NCBI GenBank assembly: GCA_020851015.1
Contig: JADZDN010000006.1
Location: 1 to 39,259, forward strand
Direction of reading: 5' to 3'
DNA length: 39,259 bases
DNA from: Alphaproteobacteria bacterium
GTDB lineage: Bacteria > Pseudomonadota > Alphaproteobacteria > JAEULC01
Under the pieces are notes generated by a model that saw only the letters and a program-made list of their open reading frames with translations, made no database searches and was not told where the DNA came from. Shown in pieces: positions 8,274-16,911 of the stretch (its first letter is position 1; each line of letters starts with the position of its first letter). The translations under genes were made by a program, and so were the position numbers.

Positions 8274-8513
8274 ATGGCCCAGGTTGTCATCAGGAATATC
8301 GACGATGCCGTCATCGAACGGCTCCGCAAGCGTGCGAAGGCCCAGCGCCAGTCGCTTGAACAGACTCTCCGCGACGCCCTGGCCGCTGCGGCAAAACCAA
8401 CGCGCGTGGAATTGCTGCGTGAAATGGCGCGCATTCGAGCGATGACGCCGCCACGACCCAAGGGCGCTCCTTCGCTCGAGAAGCTGATCCGGGAAGGACG
8501 CGCCGGTCGGTGA
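8274..8513 (+). CDS. FitA/VapB-like ribbon-helix-helix antitoxin
   Basis: This 79-residue protein starts at the ATG at 8274, five bases after a clear GGAGG (8264-8268). An in-frame ATG at 8262 has no ribosome-binding site and lies in the palindrome. The N-terminal MAQVVIRNIDDAVIERLRKRAKAQ is a typical RHH dimerisation strand plus helix of the FitA type (VIRNID, then a helix ending in QSLEQTLRDAL). The C-terminal half is the toxin-binding tail. It should neutralise the PIN toxin encoded next, whose GTG overlaps its stop (GTGA at 8510-8513), and repress the shared promoter through the palindromes at 8244-8263. Confidence 0.85.
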   Translation: MAQVVIRNIDDAVIERLRKRAKAQRQSLEQTLRDALAAAAKPTRVELLREMARIRAMTPPRPKGAPSLEKLIREGRAGR

Positions 8514-8932
8514 CTGTCGTCGTCGATGCCAGCGTCGGCGTTCGCTGGTTCATCAATATGCCGGGCACCGAGGCGGCGGCGGCTCTATTGCAGCAAGAAG
8601 AGACCTTGATCGCGCCAGACCTTGTCGTTGCCGAGTCATGCAATGTAGCGTGGAAGGCGGTTCGCGCCGGATTGATGACACCGAGACAGGCGGATGCGGT
8701 TGCAGAGCAGTTGCCCCTAGCGCTAGAAACGATCTTCGCGGGCATTGGGCTGGCGCGTCGCGCCGGAGAAATCGCGCGAAGTCTGGATCATCCAGTCTAC
8801 GATTGCTTCTATCTGTCGCTTGCCGAGCAGGCTAACTGCGACATGCTCACGATGGACCGGCGGCTGTTGCGGCGGGTTGCTCGAACGCCCTGGGCGAACC
8901 GGGTGCACGTCTTGACCGATCTGCGGCGCTAG
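8510..8932 (+). CDS. vapC: VapC/FitB-like PIN-domain toxin (ribonuclease)
   Basis: The 140-residue PIN-domain protein has the acidic metal-binding residues in place: Asp6 (VVVDASV), Glu42 (VVAESCNVAWK), Asp98 (HPVYDCFYLSLAE) and Asp116 (LTMDRRLL). VapC enzymes are Mg-dependent endoribonucleases that cut tRNA or rRNA when free of antitoxin. Translation starts at a GTG that overlaps the antitoxin stop. The base composition of the pair looks lower in GC than glnD and murJ on either side, consistent with later arrival. Only 11 bases separate its stop from murJ, so murJ probably shares its transcript. Confidence 0.9.
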   Translation: MTVVVDASVGVRWFINMPGTEAAAALLQQEETLIAPDLVVAESCNVAWKAVRAGLMTPRQADAVAEQLPLALETIFAGIGLARRAGEIARSLDHPVYDCFYLSLAEQANCDMLTMDRRLLRRVARTPWANRVHVLTDLRR

Positions 8933-8943
8933 GACAACTGGGC

Positions 8944-10491
8944 ATGGCGCTCCTGCGCGGCATCGCCACGATCGGCGCCAACACCATGGCCAGCCGCGTG
9001 CTGGGCTTCATCCGCGACGTGATGATGGCGGCACTGGTGGGCGCGGGCGGCATGGCCGATGCGTTCTTCGTCGCCTTCCAGTTCCCCAACCTGTTCCGCC
9101 GGCTGTTCGCCGAGGGCGCCTTCAACTCGGCCTTCGTGCCGCTGTTCGCCGGCACGCTGCAGGGACAGGGTCAGGACGCCGCGCGGGAATTCGCCGGGCG
9201 CGCGCTGTCGGTGCTGCTGGCGGTCGTGATCCCCTTCACCGTGCTGGTCGAGATCGCGATGCCCTGGCTGATGATGGGCTTCGCGCCGGGCTTCTCGTCT
9301 GATGCTGGTAAGTTCGCGCTGTCCGTGCAGTTAACCCGAATCTGCTTTCCCTACCTGCTGGTCATGGCGCTGGTGTCGATGCTGGGCGCGGTGGTGAACG
9401 CGATCGACCGCTTCGCCGTGGCCGCCGCGGCGCCGATCCTGCTCAACATCATCATGATCCTGGCGCTGCTGGGCCCCGTGCACTGGACCACCACGCCCGG
9501 CCACGCGCTGGCCTGGGCGGTGGCGCTGGCCGGGATCGCGCAGTTCCTGTGGCTGGCGCAGGACGCGGCGCGCGCCGGCATGCTGCCGCGCCTGCCCGCG
9601 CCGCGGCTGACGCCCGACATAAGGCGCCTGTTCGCGCTGATGCTGCCCGGCATCTTCGGCGCCAGCATGTTCCAGCTCAACCAGTGGCTCGGCACGGTGC
9701 TGGCCTCGCTGCTGCCCTCGGGCGCGATCTCGTACCTGTGGTACGCCGACCGGGTGAACCAGCTGCCGCTCAGCGTGGTGGGCGTGGCCGTCGGCGTCGC
9801 GCTGCTGCCGCTCTTGTCGCGGCAGCTGCGGGCGGGCGCGCTGGACGCGGCGCGCGCGAACCAGAACCGCGCGATCGAGTTCGCGCTGCTGCTGACCCTG
9901 CCCGCCGCCGCGGCGCTCCTGGTATCGGCCTGGCCGATCATCGCGGTCCTGTTCCAGCGCGGCGCCTTCGACTGGCAGGCGACCGACCGGACCGCCGCGA
10001 CGCTGACCGCGTTCGCGACCGGCCTGCCAGCCTATGTGCTGATCAAGGCGCTGTCGCCCGGCTTCTTCGCGCGCGAGGACATGACCACGCCGGTGAAGAT
10101 CGGCGTGGCGTCGATGGTCGTCAACATCGCCGTCGCGGCGGCGCTGATGATCCCGTTCCAGCAGATCGGCATCGCGGTGGCGACCTCGGCGTCGTCCTGG
10201 GTCAACGCGCTGGCGCTGGGCTGGGTGCTGTGGCGGCGCGGATTCCTCGCGCCCGACGAGCGGCTGAAGCAGCGCCTGGGACGCATCCTGGCCGCGACGC
10301 TGCTGATGGCCGCCGCCCTGGCGGCGACGCAGTGGGGATTGGGCGACCTGTTCCGCGCCTCGACCCCGCAGCGCGTGGCGGCGCTGGCCGTGCTGATCGG
10401 CACCGGCCTGGCGGTGTTCGGCGCGGCGTGCCTGGCGCTGGGGGCGGCGCGCCTTGGCGACCTGCGCGCCGCGCTCGGTCGCAAGACTTGA
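8944..10491 (+). CDS. murJ: MurJ (MviN), lipid II flippase
   Basis: This 515-residue polytopic protein of the MOP superfamily has about 14 membrane helices. The N-terminus is diagnostic of Mur[20 protein letters not shown], then [32 protein letters not shown]. It also has a conserved [26 protein letters not shown] stretch in the middle. MurJ moves lipid-linked peptidoglycan precursor across the inner membrane and is normally essential. The Arg and Asp residues of the first helices (R18, R24, D25) are present. It lies 11 bp after the PIN toxin and 68 bp before trpS, the usual neighbour in Alphaproteobacteria. Confidence 0.96.
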   Translation: MALLRGIATIGANTMASRVLGFIRDVMMAALVGAGGMADAFFVAFQFPNLFRRLFAEGAFNSAFVPLFAGTLQGQGQDAAREFAGRALSVLLAVVIPFTVLVEIAMPWLMMGFAPGFSSDAGKFALSVQLTRICFPYLLVMALVSMLGAVVNAIDRFAVAAAAPILLNIIMILALLGPVHWTTTPGHALAWAVALAGIAQFLWLAQDAARAGMLPRLPAPRLTPDIRRLFALMLPGIFGASMFQLNQWLGTVLASLLPSGAISYLWYADRVNQLPLSVVGVAVGVALLPLLSRQLRAGALDAARANQNRAIEFALLLTLPAAAALLVSAWPIIAVLFQRGAFDWQATDRTAATLTAFATGLPAYVLIKALSPGFFAREDMTTPVKIGVASMVVNIAVAAALMIPFQQIGIAVATSASSWVNALALGWVLWRRGFLAPDERLKQRLGRILAATLLMAAALAATQWGLGDLFRASTPQRVAALAVLIGTGLAVFGAACLALGAARLGDLRAALGRKT

Positions 10492-10559
10492 CCGCAGGCG
10501 AGCCCAGCCGTCATAAAGCCAGCCCCTTCACCGACCCGATTCCACGCGAGGTTCGGCGC

Positions 10560-11558
10560 ATGAGCCTGATCTTCTCCGGCATCCAGCCAACCGGAAACCT
10601 GCACCTGGGAAACTACCTGGGCGCGCTGCGCAATTTCGTGCGGCTGCAGGAGAGCTATGACTGCATCTTCTGCGTGGTCGACATGCACGCGATCACGCTG
10701 TGGCAGGATCCGGCCGAACTCGGCAAGTCGACGCGCGAGGTCGCCGCGGCCTTCCTGGCCGCCGGCATCGACGCCAAGAAGCACATCCTGTTCAACCAGA
10801 GCCAGGTGCGCGTCCACGCGCAGCTCGCCTGGATCTTCAACTGCGTGGCGCGCATCGGCTGGCTGAACCGCATGACGCAGTTCAAGGAGAAGGCCGGCAA
10901 GGACCGCGAGAACGCCTCGGTGGGCCTGTACGTCTATCCGGTGCTGATGGCGGCCGACATCCTGGCCTATCGCGCGACGCACGTGCCGGTGGGCGACGAC
11001 CAGAAGCAGCACCTGGAGCTGGCGCGCGACATCGCGCAGAAGTTCAACAACGATTTCGGCCAGCCGTTCTTCCCGATCATCGAGCCGATCATCCAGGGCG
11101 AGGCGACGCGCGTGATGTCGCTGCGCGACGGCATGAAGAAGATGAGCAAGTCGGACCCGTCCGACTACAGCCGCATCAACATGACCGACAGCGCCGAGAC
11201 GATCGCGCTGAAGATCCGCAAGGCCAAGACCGACCCGCACCCGCTGCCCGAGACCCTGGCGGAGCTGGAGAAGCGGCCGGAGGCCGACAACCTGGTCGGC
11301 ATCTATGCCGCCCTCTCCGACAAGACGCGCGAGGACGTGCTGCGCGAGTTCGCCGGCGCGCAGTTCTCGGCCTTCAAGGGCGCGCTGTCGGACCTGGCGG
11401 TCGCCGTCCTGGGCCCGATCGGGGCCGAGATGCAGCGGCTGACGAAGGATCCCGGCCATGTCGACCGCGTGCTGCGCGACGGCGCCGAGCGCGCCACCGC
11501 GCTGGCCGAGCCGGTGCTGGCCGAGGTCGAGCGCATCGTCGGCTGGCTGAAGCCCTAG
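10560..11558 (+). CDS. trpS: Tryptophanyl-tRNA synthetase
   Basis: This is a class I synthetase of 332 residues, full length for bacterial TrpRS. It has the nucleotide-binding [13 protein letters not shown] (HIGH equivalent HLGN) near residues 10-22, the Trp-binding region with [16 protein letters not shown], and the KMSKS loop ([16 protein letters not shown]). The ATG at 10560 is preferred because it opens exactly at the family N-terminus ([18 protein letters not shown]). Its TAG stop lies within CTAG at 11555-11558, which on the other strand is the stop of the convergent sensor kinase gene. Confidence 0.97.
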   Translation: MSLIFSGIQPTGNLHLGNYLGALRNFVRLQESYDCIFCVVDMHAITLWQDPAELGKSTREVAAAFLAAGIDAKKHILFNQSQVRVHAQLAWIFNCVARIGWLNRMTQFKEKAGKDRENASVGLYVYPVLMAADILAYRATHVPVGDDQKQHLELARDIAQKFNNDFGQPFFPIIEPIIQGEATRVMSLRDGMKKMSKSDPSDYSRINMTDSAETIALKIRKAKTDPHPLPETLAELEKRPEADNLVGIYAALSDKTREDVLREFAGAQFSAFKGALSDLAVAVLGPIGAEMQRLTKDPGHVDRVLRDGAERATALAEPVLAEVERIVGWLKP

Positions 11559-12907
11559 CCGTCCTCGGCCGGCGCGATCGTCGCGGCGAGGCCGCCGAGC
11601 GGCGAATCGCCGAGCTCCAGGCGCCATCCATAGGCATCGAGCACGTCCTGCACGATCGCCAGGCCAAGCCCCGCGTCGCCGCCGCGGCCGTCGAGGCGCC
11701 GGCCGCGCTCGAGGATGCGCGGCCGGTCGGCCACGGAAACCCCCGGGCCGTCGTCCTCGACCGTCAGCGTGGGACGGGCGCCGTCCGCTGCGCGGATGCG
11801 TACCCGGCCGCGTGCGTGGCGGGCCGCGTTCTCCATCAGATTGCCCAGCACCTCCGCGAGATCGGAGCGGTCGAACGGCACGGCCCGGTCCGCCGCGACC
11901 TGCGCGTCGAACGCGATCCGCTCGCCGATCGGCGTGCGTGCGAGCGTGGCGATCAGCCCGGCGACCAGCGGCCGCACAAGCGTCGACTTCGCCGCCCGCA
12001 GCCGCGCGGCGGCGCCGATCCGCGCCAGCACCAGCTCGCGATCGACATGCCGGCGCATCGTCTCCGCGAGCCCGTCGATGTCGCCGGCGATGTCGCTGTC
12101 GCCCTTGGCCCGCAGCCGGCGCGCGTCCGCGGCCAGCGCCGCCAGCGGCGTCTTCAAGCCGTGCGCCAGGTCCGCGGCCCGGTCGCGGGCGCGCGCCATG
12201 TCGCGTTCCTGCGAATCGAGCAGCGCATTGACCTCGTCGACCAGGGGCCGCACCTCGATGGGCACCGAAGTATCCAGTCGCGCCGGCCCGCCGTCCCGGA
12301 TCGCCGCGATCGCGGCGCGGATCGCGGCGAGCGGACGCAGCCCCAGCTGGATCTGCACCCACGCGGCCAGGCCCAATACCGCGGCGAGCGAACCGAGCGC
12401 GACCGCCAGGTCGCCCGCGAAGGCGCGGCGGGCCGCGGCGACCCGCGCCAGGTCGCTCCCCACCGCCAGCCGGATGGCGCGACGCTCTCCGCCGGCCGTC
12501 ATCTCGACGCGCCGCTCGGCGACCAGCAGCCGGGTCCCGCCCGGTCCCGGCAATTCATGGCGGTGCAGCGTCGCGGCTTCGGGGAAGTCGGGCGGCAGTT
12601 CCAGCGCGAAGTCCCACAGCGACCGCGAGCGGAGCAGCCGGTCGCCGTCGTCGCCGGCCTGCCAATAGAGGCCGGAGAGCGGGTCGGCGAAGCGCGGATC
12701 GGCGGGCGCGCGGACGATCGCGAGGCGCCCCGCGGCGTCGATGTCGATGCCGGCGGCAAGCTGCCGCAAGTGGACATCAAGATCGTCGGCGACGTTGCGC
12801 AGGACATGGCGTTCGAACAGCAGGGTCAGGCCGAATCCGGCCACGGCCAGCGCCGCGAGGATGGCGACGATGGCGCCCAGCCACAGCCGCAGGCGCAACG
12901 AGCCCAC
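11555..12907 (-). CDS. PhoQ-like membrane sensor histidine kinase
   Basis: The 450-residue kinase has a first membrane helix ([23 protein letters not shown]), a periplasmic sensor of about 130 residues, a second helix near residues 165-190, and then HAMP. The phospho-acceptor is His249 in [13 protein letters not shown]. The ATPase domain has N-box [11 protein letters not shown]1 EDDGPGV and G2 [10 protein letters not shown]. The linear order RR then HK and the GLKTPLAAL box fit the PhoQ/OmpR-type group. The start is taken as the GTG at 12907, just after the regulator's stop; the frame is open further but overlaps the regulator. It should phosphorylate the regulator encoded immediately upstream. 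Its signal is unknown; the PepSY neighbours suggest an envelope or metal cue. Confidence 0.9.
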   Translation of the reverse strand: MGSLRLRLWLGAIVAILAALAVAGFGLTLLFERHVLRNVADDLDVHLRQLAAGIDIDAAGRLAIVRAPADPRFADPLSGLYWQAGDDGDRLLRSRSLWDFALELPPDFPEAATLHRHELPGPGGTRLLVAERRVEMTAGGERRAIRLAVGSDLARVAAARRAFAGDLAVALGSLAAVLGLAAWVQIQLGLRPLAAIRAAIAAIRDGGPARLDTSVPIEVRPLVDEVNALLDSQERDMARARDRAADLAHGLKTPLAALAADARRLRAKGDSDIAGDIDGLAETMRRHVDRELVLARIGAAARLRAAKSTLVRPLVAGLIATLARTPIGERIAFDAQVAADRAVPFDRSDLAEVLGNLMENAARHARGRVRIRAADGARPTLTVEDDGPGVSVADRPRILERGRRLDGRGGDAGLGLAIVQDVLDAYGWRLELGDSPLGGLAATIAPAEDG

Positions 12908-12909
12908 GC

Positions 12910-13575
12910 CTAGCCCGCCTCGGGCGCGATCAGGTAGCCGAACCCGCGCCGCGTCTCGATCAACGCCGCCGGCAGCTTGCGCCGCACCCGCCCGATCAGC
13001 ACTTCCAGCGCGTTCGACTCGCGCGCGCTGTCGTGGCCGTAGACATGGTCCATCAGTTCCTGCTGCGGCACAACGCGCCCGCGGTTGAGCAGCAGGAACG
13101 CGACCAGGCGGTACTCGAGCATGGACAGGTCGACCGGCACGCCGTTGACCGCGACCCGCATCTGGCGCGGATCCAGCACCACCGCCCCCGCGCTGACGAC
13201 CGGACCGGCCTGGCCGGCCGAACGCCGGATGATCGCGCGCAGGCGCGCCAGCAGCTCCTCGACGCGAAACGGTTTGGGCAGGTAGTCGTCGGCGCCGGCG
13301 TCGATCCCCTCGACCCGCTCGGACCAGTTGCCGCGCGCGGTCAGCACGAGCACCGGCGTCGCGCGGCCGCCCGCGCGCCATCGCTTCAGCACGCTGAGCC
13401 CGTCCATGCCGGGCAGGCCGAGATCGAGCACGATCGCCGCGTAGTCCTCGGTATCGCCGCGGTACCACGCCTCCTCGCCGTCGCGTACCGCCTCGGTCAC
13501 GTAGCCGGCGGCGTTCAACGCGGCACAGACGTCGGCGACGATGCGCCGATCATCCTCGACCACGAGCACGCGCAT
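12910..13575 (-). CDS. OmpR/PhoP-family response regulator
   Basis: The 221-residue regulator has a receiver domain with acidic pocket E7/D8/D9, phospho-acceptor Asp51 (IVLDLGLPGMDG), T/K switch residues (VLTARG, PKPF) and the DYLPKPF motif. The C-terminal winged helix ends in the usual RRKLPAALIETRRGFGYLI. The pairing is with the kinase gene downstream (2-nt gap). Its ATG overlaps the stop of the PepSY gene (TAATG), so the order PepSY-RR-HK forms one operon. Candidate binding boxes with 11-bp spacing lie upstream of the operon at 13938-13969. Confidence 0.95.
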   Translation of the reverse strand: MRVLVVEDDRRIVADVCAALNAAGYVTEAVRDGEEAWYRGDTEDYAAIVLDLGLPGMDGLSVLKRWRAGGRATPVLVLTARGNWSERVEGIDAGADDYLPKPFRVEELLARLRAIIRRSAGQAGPVVSAGAVVLDPRQMRVAVNGVPVDLSMLEYRLVAFLLLNRGRVVPQQELMDHVYGHDSARESNALEVLIGRVRRKLPAALIETRRGFGYLIAPEAG

Positions 13576-13889
13576 TACTTTTCCTTGATCCGCTCGATCT
13601 CGGCGCTCTTGGCGTCGACGCGGACTTCGTACACCCGTCCATCGGCGCCGACGACGCGAAATTCGTAGAACCAGCGCTCCTTCCGGCGCTCGATCTCGAC
13701 GCCGACCAGATCGCCGGGCAGGCGGGGGCGCACGGCGTCGAGGATGGCCGAGAGCGGCTGCAGCTCGCCGCGCGCCAGGGCGCGGCGAACGCGGTCATGG
13801 TCGGCATCCTCGTCGGCGCGAACGGATGCGGCGCCGAGAATGCCTCCCAGAATCGATCCAAGCAGCGCGAGCGGGAGAAGGAAGCGCAT
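13575..13889 (-). CDS. Secreted PepSY-domain protein, first gene of the two-component operon
   Basis: This small exported protein of 104 residues has a signal peptide (MRFLLPLALLGSILGGILGA, likely cut near ASVRA-DE) followed by one PepSY domain. That domain has a helix with DHDRVRRALARGELQPLSAIL, then strands VGVEIERRKERWFYEFRVV and GRVYEVRVDAKSAEIERIKE. The frame is open to 13958, but that longer form would cover the direct repeats at 13938-13957 and put 23 residues in front of the signal peptide, so the ATG at 13889 is preferred. PepSY proteins bind or inhibit partners in the periplasm; here it may modulate the sensor kinase two genes downstream, an inference from operon structure. Confidence 0.85.
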   Translation of the reverse strand: MRFLLPLALLGSILGGILGAASVRADEDADHDRVRRALARGELQPLSAILDAVRPRLPGDLVGVEIERRKERWFYEFRVVGADGRVYEVRVDAKSAEIERIKEK

Positions 13890-13937
13890 CCCTACGGGAT
13901 TCCTGGCCAAGAATAGGAACAGCATTCTGGCGCATCC

Positions 13938-13969
13938 AGGCTGACAAGAGGCTGACATGGGCCGTCAGC
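13938..13969. promoter_or_regulatory. Phased direct repeats between divergent PepSY genes (probable response-regulator boxes)
   Basis: AGGCTGACA occurs twice, at 13938-13946 and 13949-13957, an 11-bp step that places both copies on one DNA face. The second copy also forms an inverted repeat GCTGAC-7nt-GTCAGC (13951-13969). OmpR/PhoP regulators typically bind tandem half-sites at 10-11 bp spacing. The site is 49 bp from one PepSY start and about 80 bp from the other. Confidence 0.6.
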
Positions 13970-14048
13970 TTCCCGACCGGCGGCCCGTGCGAGGCTCCAT
14001 CGCGTCGCCCGCCGGACCCCCGGCCGGCCAGTTCCAACAGGAGTTGAA

Positions 14049-14324
14049 ATGCGCAAGACGACGATCGTTGCCTCCGTCATCCTCGCCACCGCCGCGGGAA
14101 GCGCCGCGTTCGCCGGCAGCCTCGACCGCCCCTGCACCGCCGCGCCCAAGGACAAATGGCTGTCGATGGAGCAGCTCAAGGCCAAGGTCGAGGCCCAGGG
14201 CTACAAGGTGAGCAAGGCCAAGATGAAGAACAGCTGCGCCGAAATGTACACGCTCGACCCCAGCGGGGCGCGCGTCGAGCTGTTCCTCGATCCGGCCAGC
14301 GGCGACGTCGTCGCGAAGCTGTAA
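14049..14324 (+). CDS. Secreted PepSY-like protein
   Basis: The 91-residue protein has a clean signal peptide (MRKTTIVASVILATAAGSAAFA) and a single PepSY-type domain (WLSMEQLKAKVEAQGYKVSKAKMKNSCAEMYTL, DPSGARVELFLDPASGDVVAKL). An AGGAG sits 6 nt before the ATG. Two cysteines remain after export (C32 and about C62) and could pair. It is divergent from the PepSY-RR-HK operon and 10 bp ahead of a cytochrome b561-like gene. Such PepSY plus cytochrome b pairs are often regulon members of an adjacent two-component system, so a link to redox or metal stress at the inner membrane is plausible but not shown. Confidence 0.85.
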   Translation: MRKTTIVASVILATAAGSAAFAGSLDRPCTAAPKDKWLSMEQLKAKVEAQGYKVSKAKMKNSCAEMYTLDPSGARVELFLDPASGDVVAKL

Positions 14325-14334
14325 GGCATCCACG

Positions 14335-14913
14335 ATGTCGATGGCGCAGTCCATCACCGAAGCCGGCGGCGCGCAGCCGCCGGCGACGGTTCGTGTGTGG
14401 GACCCGTTCGTGCGGACGTTCCACTGGAGCACCGCCGGGCTGTTCGTCCTGGCCTATGCCACGGGCGACCGCATCGAGTGGCTGCATCTGCTCGCCGGAT
14501 ACTCCGTCGCGGTTCTCGTCGCGTTGCGCACGGCCTGGGGCCTGATCGGACCGCGCCATGCCCGGTTCTCGGACTTCGTGCGCGGTCCGCGCGCGGTGCG
14601 CGCCTACCTGTCGGACATGACGCGGCTGCGGGCGCGGCGCCATCTCGGCCACAATCCCGCCGGCGGCGCAATGGCGGTGGCGTTGCTCGCGATGCTGGCA
14701 TCGATCGCCGTCACCGGGCATCTCATGACCACCGATGCTTTCTGGGGCGTACAATGGATCGAGGACCTGCACGAGTTCCTGGCCGATGCCACGATCGGTC
14801 TGATCGCGGTTCACGTGCTGGGCGTGGTTTTCGCCAGCCTGGCGCATCGCGAGAACCTGGTGCAGGCGATGTTCACGGGGCGCAAGCCCATCGCACCCGG
14901 TCCCCGGCGATAG
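14335..14913 (+). CDS. Cytochrome b561-family diheme membrane protein
   Basis: The 192-residue protein has four membrane helices. Histidines are placed for b-type hemes: His30 (FVRTFHWSTAG), His51 (WLHLLAGY), a His in AVTGHLMTT, and His residues in the last helix region (EDLHEFLAD and IAVHVLGVVFASLAH). WDPFVRTFHW at the N-terminus is the usual opening of this cytochrome b family. It probably passes electrons across the inner membrane to a periplasmic acceptor. The gene follows the PepSY gene by 10 bp and would be co-transcribed with it. The ATG at 14335 has only a weak ribosome-binding site; an in-frame ATG follows two codons later. Confidence 0.88.
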   Translation: MSMAQSITEAGGAQPPATVRVWDPFVRTFHWSTAGLFVLAYATGDRIEWLHLLAGYSVAVLVALRTAWGLIGPRHARFSDFVRGPRAVRAYLSDMTRLRARRHLGHNPAGGAMAVALLAMLASIAVTGHLMTTDAFWGVQWIEDLHEFLADATIGLIAVHVLGVVFASLAHRENLVQAMFTGRKPIAPGPRR

Positions 14914-15037
14914 GCCCAGCTTCCCACGGGGTCGGCGGCAGGCGACCTACTCGGCGCGATCCTGGCCATGCAAGGTCGCAGGCGGCACCTGCCGGGACGC
15001 CGCCTGCGCTGCCGCCGACGGCCGCCGGAATTTCCCC

Positions 15038-15055
15038 TAAACGCGCCCGCGTTTA
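15038..15055. promoter_or_regulatory. 18-bp palindrome upstream of the helicase promoter (possible operator)
   Basis: TAAACGCG-cc-CGCGTTTA is a perfect inverted repeat with 8-bp arms and a 2-bp centre. It ends 20 bp upstream of the -35 box at 15076. It could be an activator or repressor site. A terminator for the cytochrome gene is less likely because the following plus strand has only a short T-run inside the stem. Confidence 0.45.
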
Positions 15056-15075
15056 TGGTGCAGTGCGATAATCGC

Positions 15076-15104
15076 TTGACTTTCCGGGGCGAATCCCCCA
15101 TATT
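15076..15104 (+). promoter_or_regulatory. Sigma70-type promoter of the DEAD-box helicase gene
   Basis: A -35 box TTGACT (15076-15081) and a -10 box CATATT (15099-15104) are separated by exactly 17 bp. This predicts transcription start near 15111 and a leader of about 165 nt before the TTG start at 15278. Confidence 0.7.
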
Positions 15105-15277
15105 GTCGCCAACTTGGTTTCTCGCGATTGCGCGACGCGCCGTTCGGGCTTGGCCCCCGGCGCCTCATCCCGAGACAACTTCCCTGAACTTGGCTGTCCC
15201 AGTCGCGCTTGGGTAGCTGCGACTGGCGCCGTCTGCGTCAAGCCCCGGAACGGCTTGCGACGGCCAAAGGAAATAGT

Positions 15278-16570
15278 TTGACCACCAACCACGCCACCTT
15301 CGCCACGCTCGGCCTCGCCGAGCCGATTGCCCGCGCCCTCGTCGCGGAGAACTACACGACCCCGACCCCGATCCAGGCCCAGGCCATCCCGCTGGTGATG
15401 GAGGGCCGCGACCTGCTGGGGATCGCCCAGACCGGCACCGGCAAGACGGCGGCCTTCGCGCTGCCGATCCTCCATCGCCTGGTCGCCGCCCGCGCCGCCC
15501 CCGGTCAGCGCGGCGCGCGCGCTTTGGTGCTGGCGCCGACCCGCGAACTGGCGATCCAGATCGCCGAGAGCTTCCGCGCCTATGGCCGCCATCTGGGCCT
15601 GCGCCAGGCCATCGTCTTCGGCGGCGTCGGGCATCGCCCGCAGATCGACGCGATGGCGCGCGGCGTCGATGTCCTGGTCGCCACGCCCGGCCGCCTGTTG
15701 GACCTGATGAACCAGGGCTACGTGCGGCTGGAGCGGGTTTCGCATCTCGTCCTTGACGAGGCCGACCGCATGCTCGACATGGGCTTCATCCGCGACGTGC
15801 GCAAGATCGTCGCCACCCTGCCCAAGGCGCGCCAGTCGCTGCTGTTCTCGGCCACCATGCCGACCGATGTCGCGCGCCTGGCCGCCGACCTGTTGAACAA
15901 CCCGGCCCGCGTCGAGGTGACGCCGGCGTCGACGCCGATCGAGCGCATCGACCAGCGCGTCTATCATGTCGAGGCGTCGCGCAAGCGCGACCTGCTTGCC
16001 GGGCTGCTGGCCGACCGCGCGATGGAGCGGGTGATCGTGTTCACCCGCACCAAGCATGGCGCCGACCGTGTCACGCGCCAGCTCGAGCAGTCGGGGATTG
16101 ACGCCGCCGCGATCCACGGCAACAAGTCGCAGAACCAGCGCCAGCGCACGCTGGCCGGCTTCCATTCCGGCCAGTTGCGCGTGCTGGTGGCCACCGACAT
16201 CGCCTCGCGCGGCATCGACGTCGACGACATCACGCATGTCGTCAACTTCGACCTGCCGCATGAGCCCGAGAGCTATGTTCACCGCATCGGCCGCACCGCG
16301 CGCGCCGGCGCCACGGGCGTGGCGATCTCGCTGTGCGATCCGAGCGAGCGCGGAAGCCTGCGCGCGATCGAGCGGCTGACGCGGCGCAAGCTGACGGTGA
16401 TCGGCGAGGAACTGCCGATGCCGGCGAACGACCGGTCCCCCGACGACCGCGACCAGGGGCAGCGGCCCTTCAAGGATCGCGGCGACGGCCGCCGCCCGGG
16501 CAACGACGCGCCGAAAGGTCCGCGCAACCGCCGGCGTTTCCGTTTCGACCGCAACCGTCGCGCCGCCTGA
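15278..16570 (+). CDS. rhlE: DEAD-box RNA helicase, RhlE-type
   Basis: The 430-residue helicase carries all core motifs: the Q motif ([13 protein letters not shown]), I (AQTGTGKT), Ia (PTRELA), II (VLDEADRML), III (SAT), V ([13 protein letters not shown]) and VI ([10 protein letters not shown]). A basic, Arg-rich tail of about 60 residues ([11 protein letters not shown] near the end) likely binds RNA. RhlE enzymes unwind short RNA duplexes during ribosome assembly, mRNA turnover and growth in the cold. The start is taken as the TTG at 15278 because AAAGGA lies 5-6 nt upstream and the protein then begins with the family N-terminus; the frame is open to 15209. A TTG start plus a long leader suggests translational control. 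An IF-1 gene follows after 50 bp. Confidence 0.93.
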   Translation: MTTNHATFATLGLAEPIARALVAENYTTPTPIQAQAIPLVMEGRDLLGIAQTGTGKTAAFALPILHRLVAARAAPGQRGARALVLAPTRELAIQIAESFRAYGRHLGLRQAIVFGGVGHRPQIDAMARGVDVLVATPGRLLDLMNQGYVRLERVSHLVLDEADRMLDMGFIRDVRKIVATLPKARQSLLFSATMPTDVARLAADLLNNPARVEVTPASTPIERIDQRVYHVEASRKRDLLAGLLADRAMERVIVFTRTKHGADRVTRQLEQSGIDAAAIHGNKSQNQRQRTLAGFHSGQLRVLVATDIASRGIDVDDITHVVNFDLPHEPESYVHRIGRTARAGATGVAISLCDPSERGSLRAIERLTRRKLTVIGEELPMPANDRSPDDRDQGQRPFKDRGDGRRPGNDAPKGPRNRRRFRFDRNRRAA

Positions 16571-16620
16571 CGGCGGCTGGCAACCGCCGCGCGGCCTGAT
16601 CGCCGGCAAGGGAGCAGAGC

Positions 16621-16899
16621 ATGGCAAAGGAAGAACTGATCGAGTTCGAGGGGGCGGTGGAAGAGGTGCTGCCGGAGCGGCGCTTTCGCGTGCGCCTCGA
16701 CAACGGGCACCAAATCCTGGCCTATACCTCGGGCCGCATGAGCAAGGCCAAGATCCGCACGCTCGCCGGCGACCGGGTGACGGTCGAGATGACACCCTAT
16801 GACCTGGACCGCGGGCGCATCGTTTTCCGCCACAAGGACGAGCGCGCCAGCGCCATGCCGTCCTCCGCCGGGCCGCAGCAGCGCAAGCGCTGGCGGTAG
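16621..16899 (+). CDS. infA: Translation initiation factor IF-1 with C-terminal extension
   Basis: The protein has 92 residues. The first about 72 are a complete IF-1 OB fold of the alphaproteobacterial kind: [20 protein letters not shown], then [21 protein letters not shown] and [20 protein letters not shown]. They are followed by a 20-residue Ser/Pro/Arg tail ending QQRKRWR that standard IF-1 lacks. A GGGAGC ribosome-binding site precedes the ATG. IF-1 binds the A site of the 30S subunit during initiation. The extension and location after a cold-type helicase gene suggest it may be a second, specialised copy; whether another infA exists elsewhere cannot be seen here. The gene converges with cobT with 12 bp between stops. 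Confidence 0.92.
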   Translation: MAKEELIEFEGAVEEVLPERRFRVRLDNGHQILAYTSGRMSKAKIRTLAGDRVTVEMTPYDLDRGRIVFRHKDERASAMPSSAGPQQRKRWR

Positions 16900-16911
16900 C
16901 GCAAAGCATCG

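Larger units (their letters stand above)
14914..15277. other. Intergenic region and long leader of the DEAD-box helicase gene
   Basis: These 364 bases hold a GC-rich hairpin (GCAGGCGGC 14978-14986 with GCCGCCTGC 14999-15007, no T-run), an 18-bp palindrome at 15038-15055, a strong promoter at 15076-15104, and a leader of about 165 nt. The leader carries the stem CAGTCGC (15200-15206) pairing with GCGACTG (15219-15225). No small gene is supported. Confidence 0.6.

Noticed and set aside
12913..13468. N-terminal extension of the sensor kinase across the regulator gene
   Set aside because: It would overlap the whole response regulator in another frame; the kinase is complete from the GTG at 12907.
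14978..15007. Terminator after the cytochrome b561 gene
   Set aside because: A good 9-bp stem with a 12-nt loop exists but there is no T-run after it on the plus strand.
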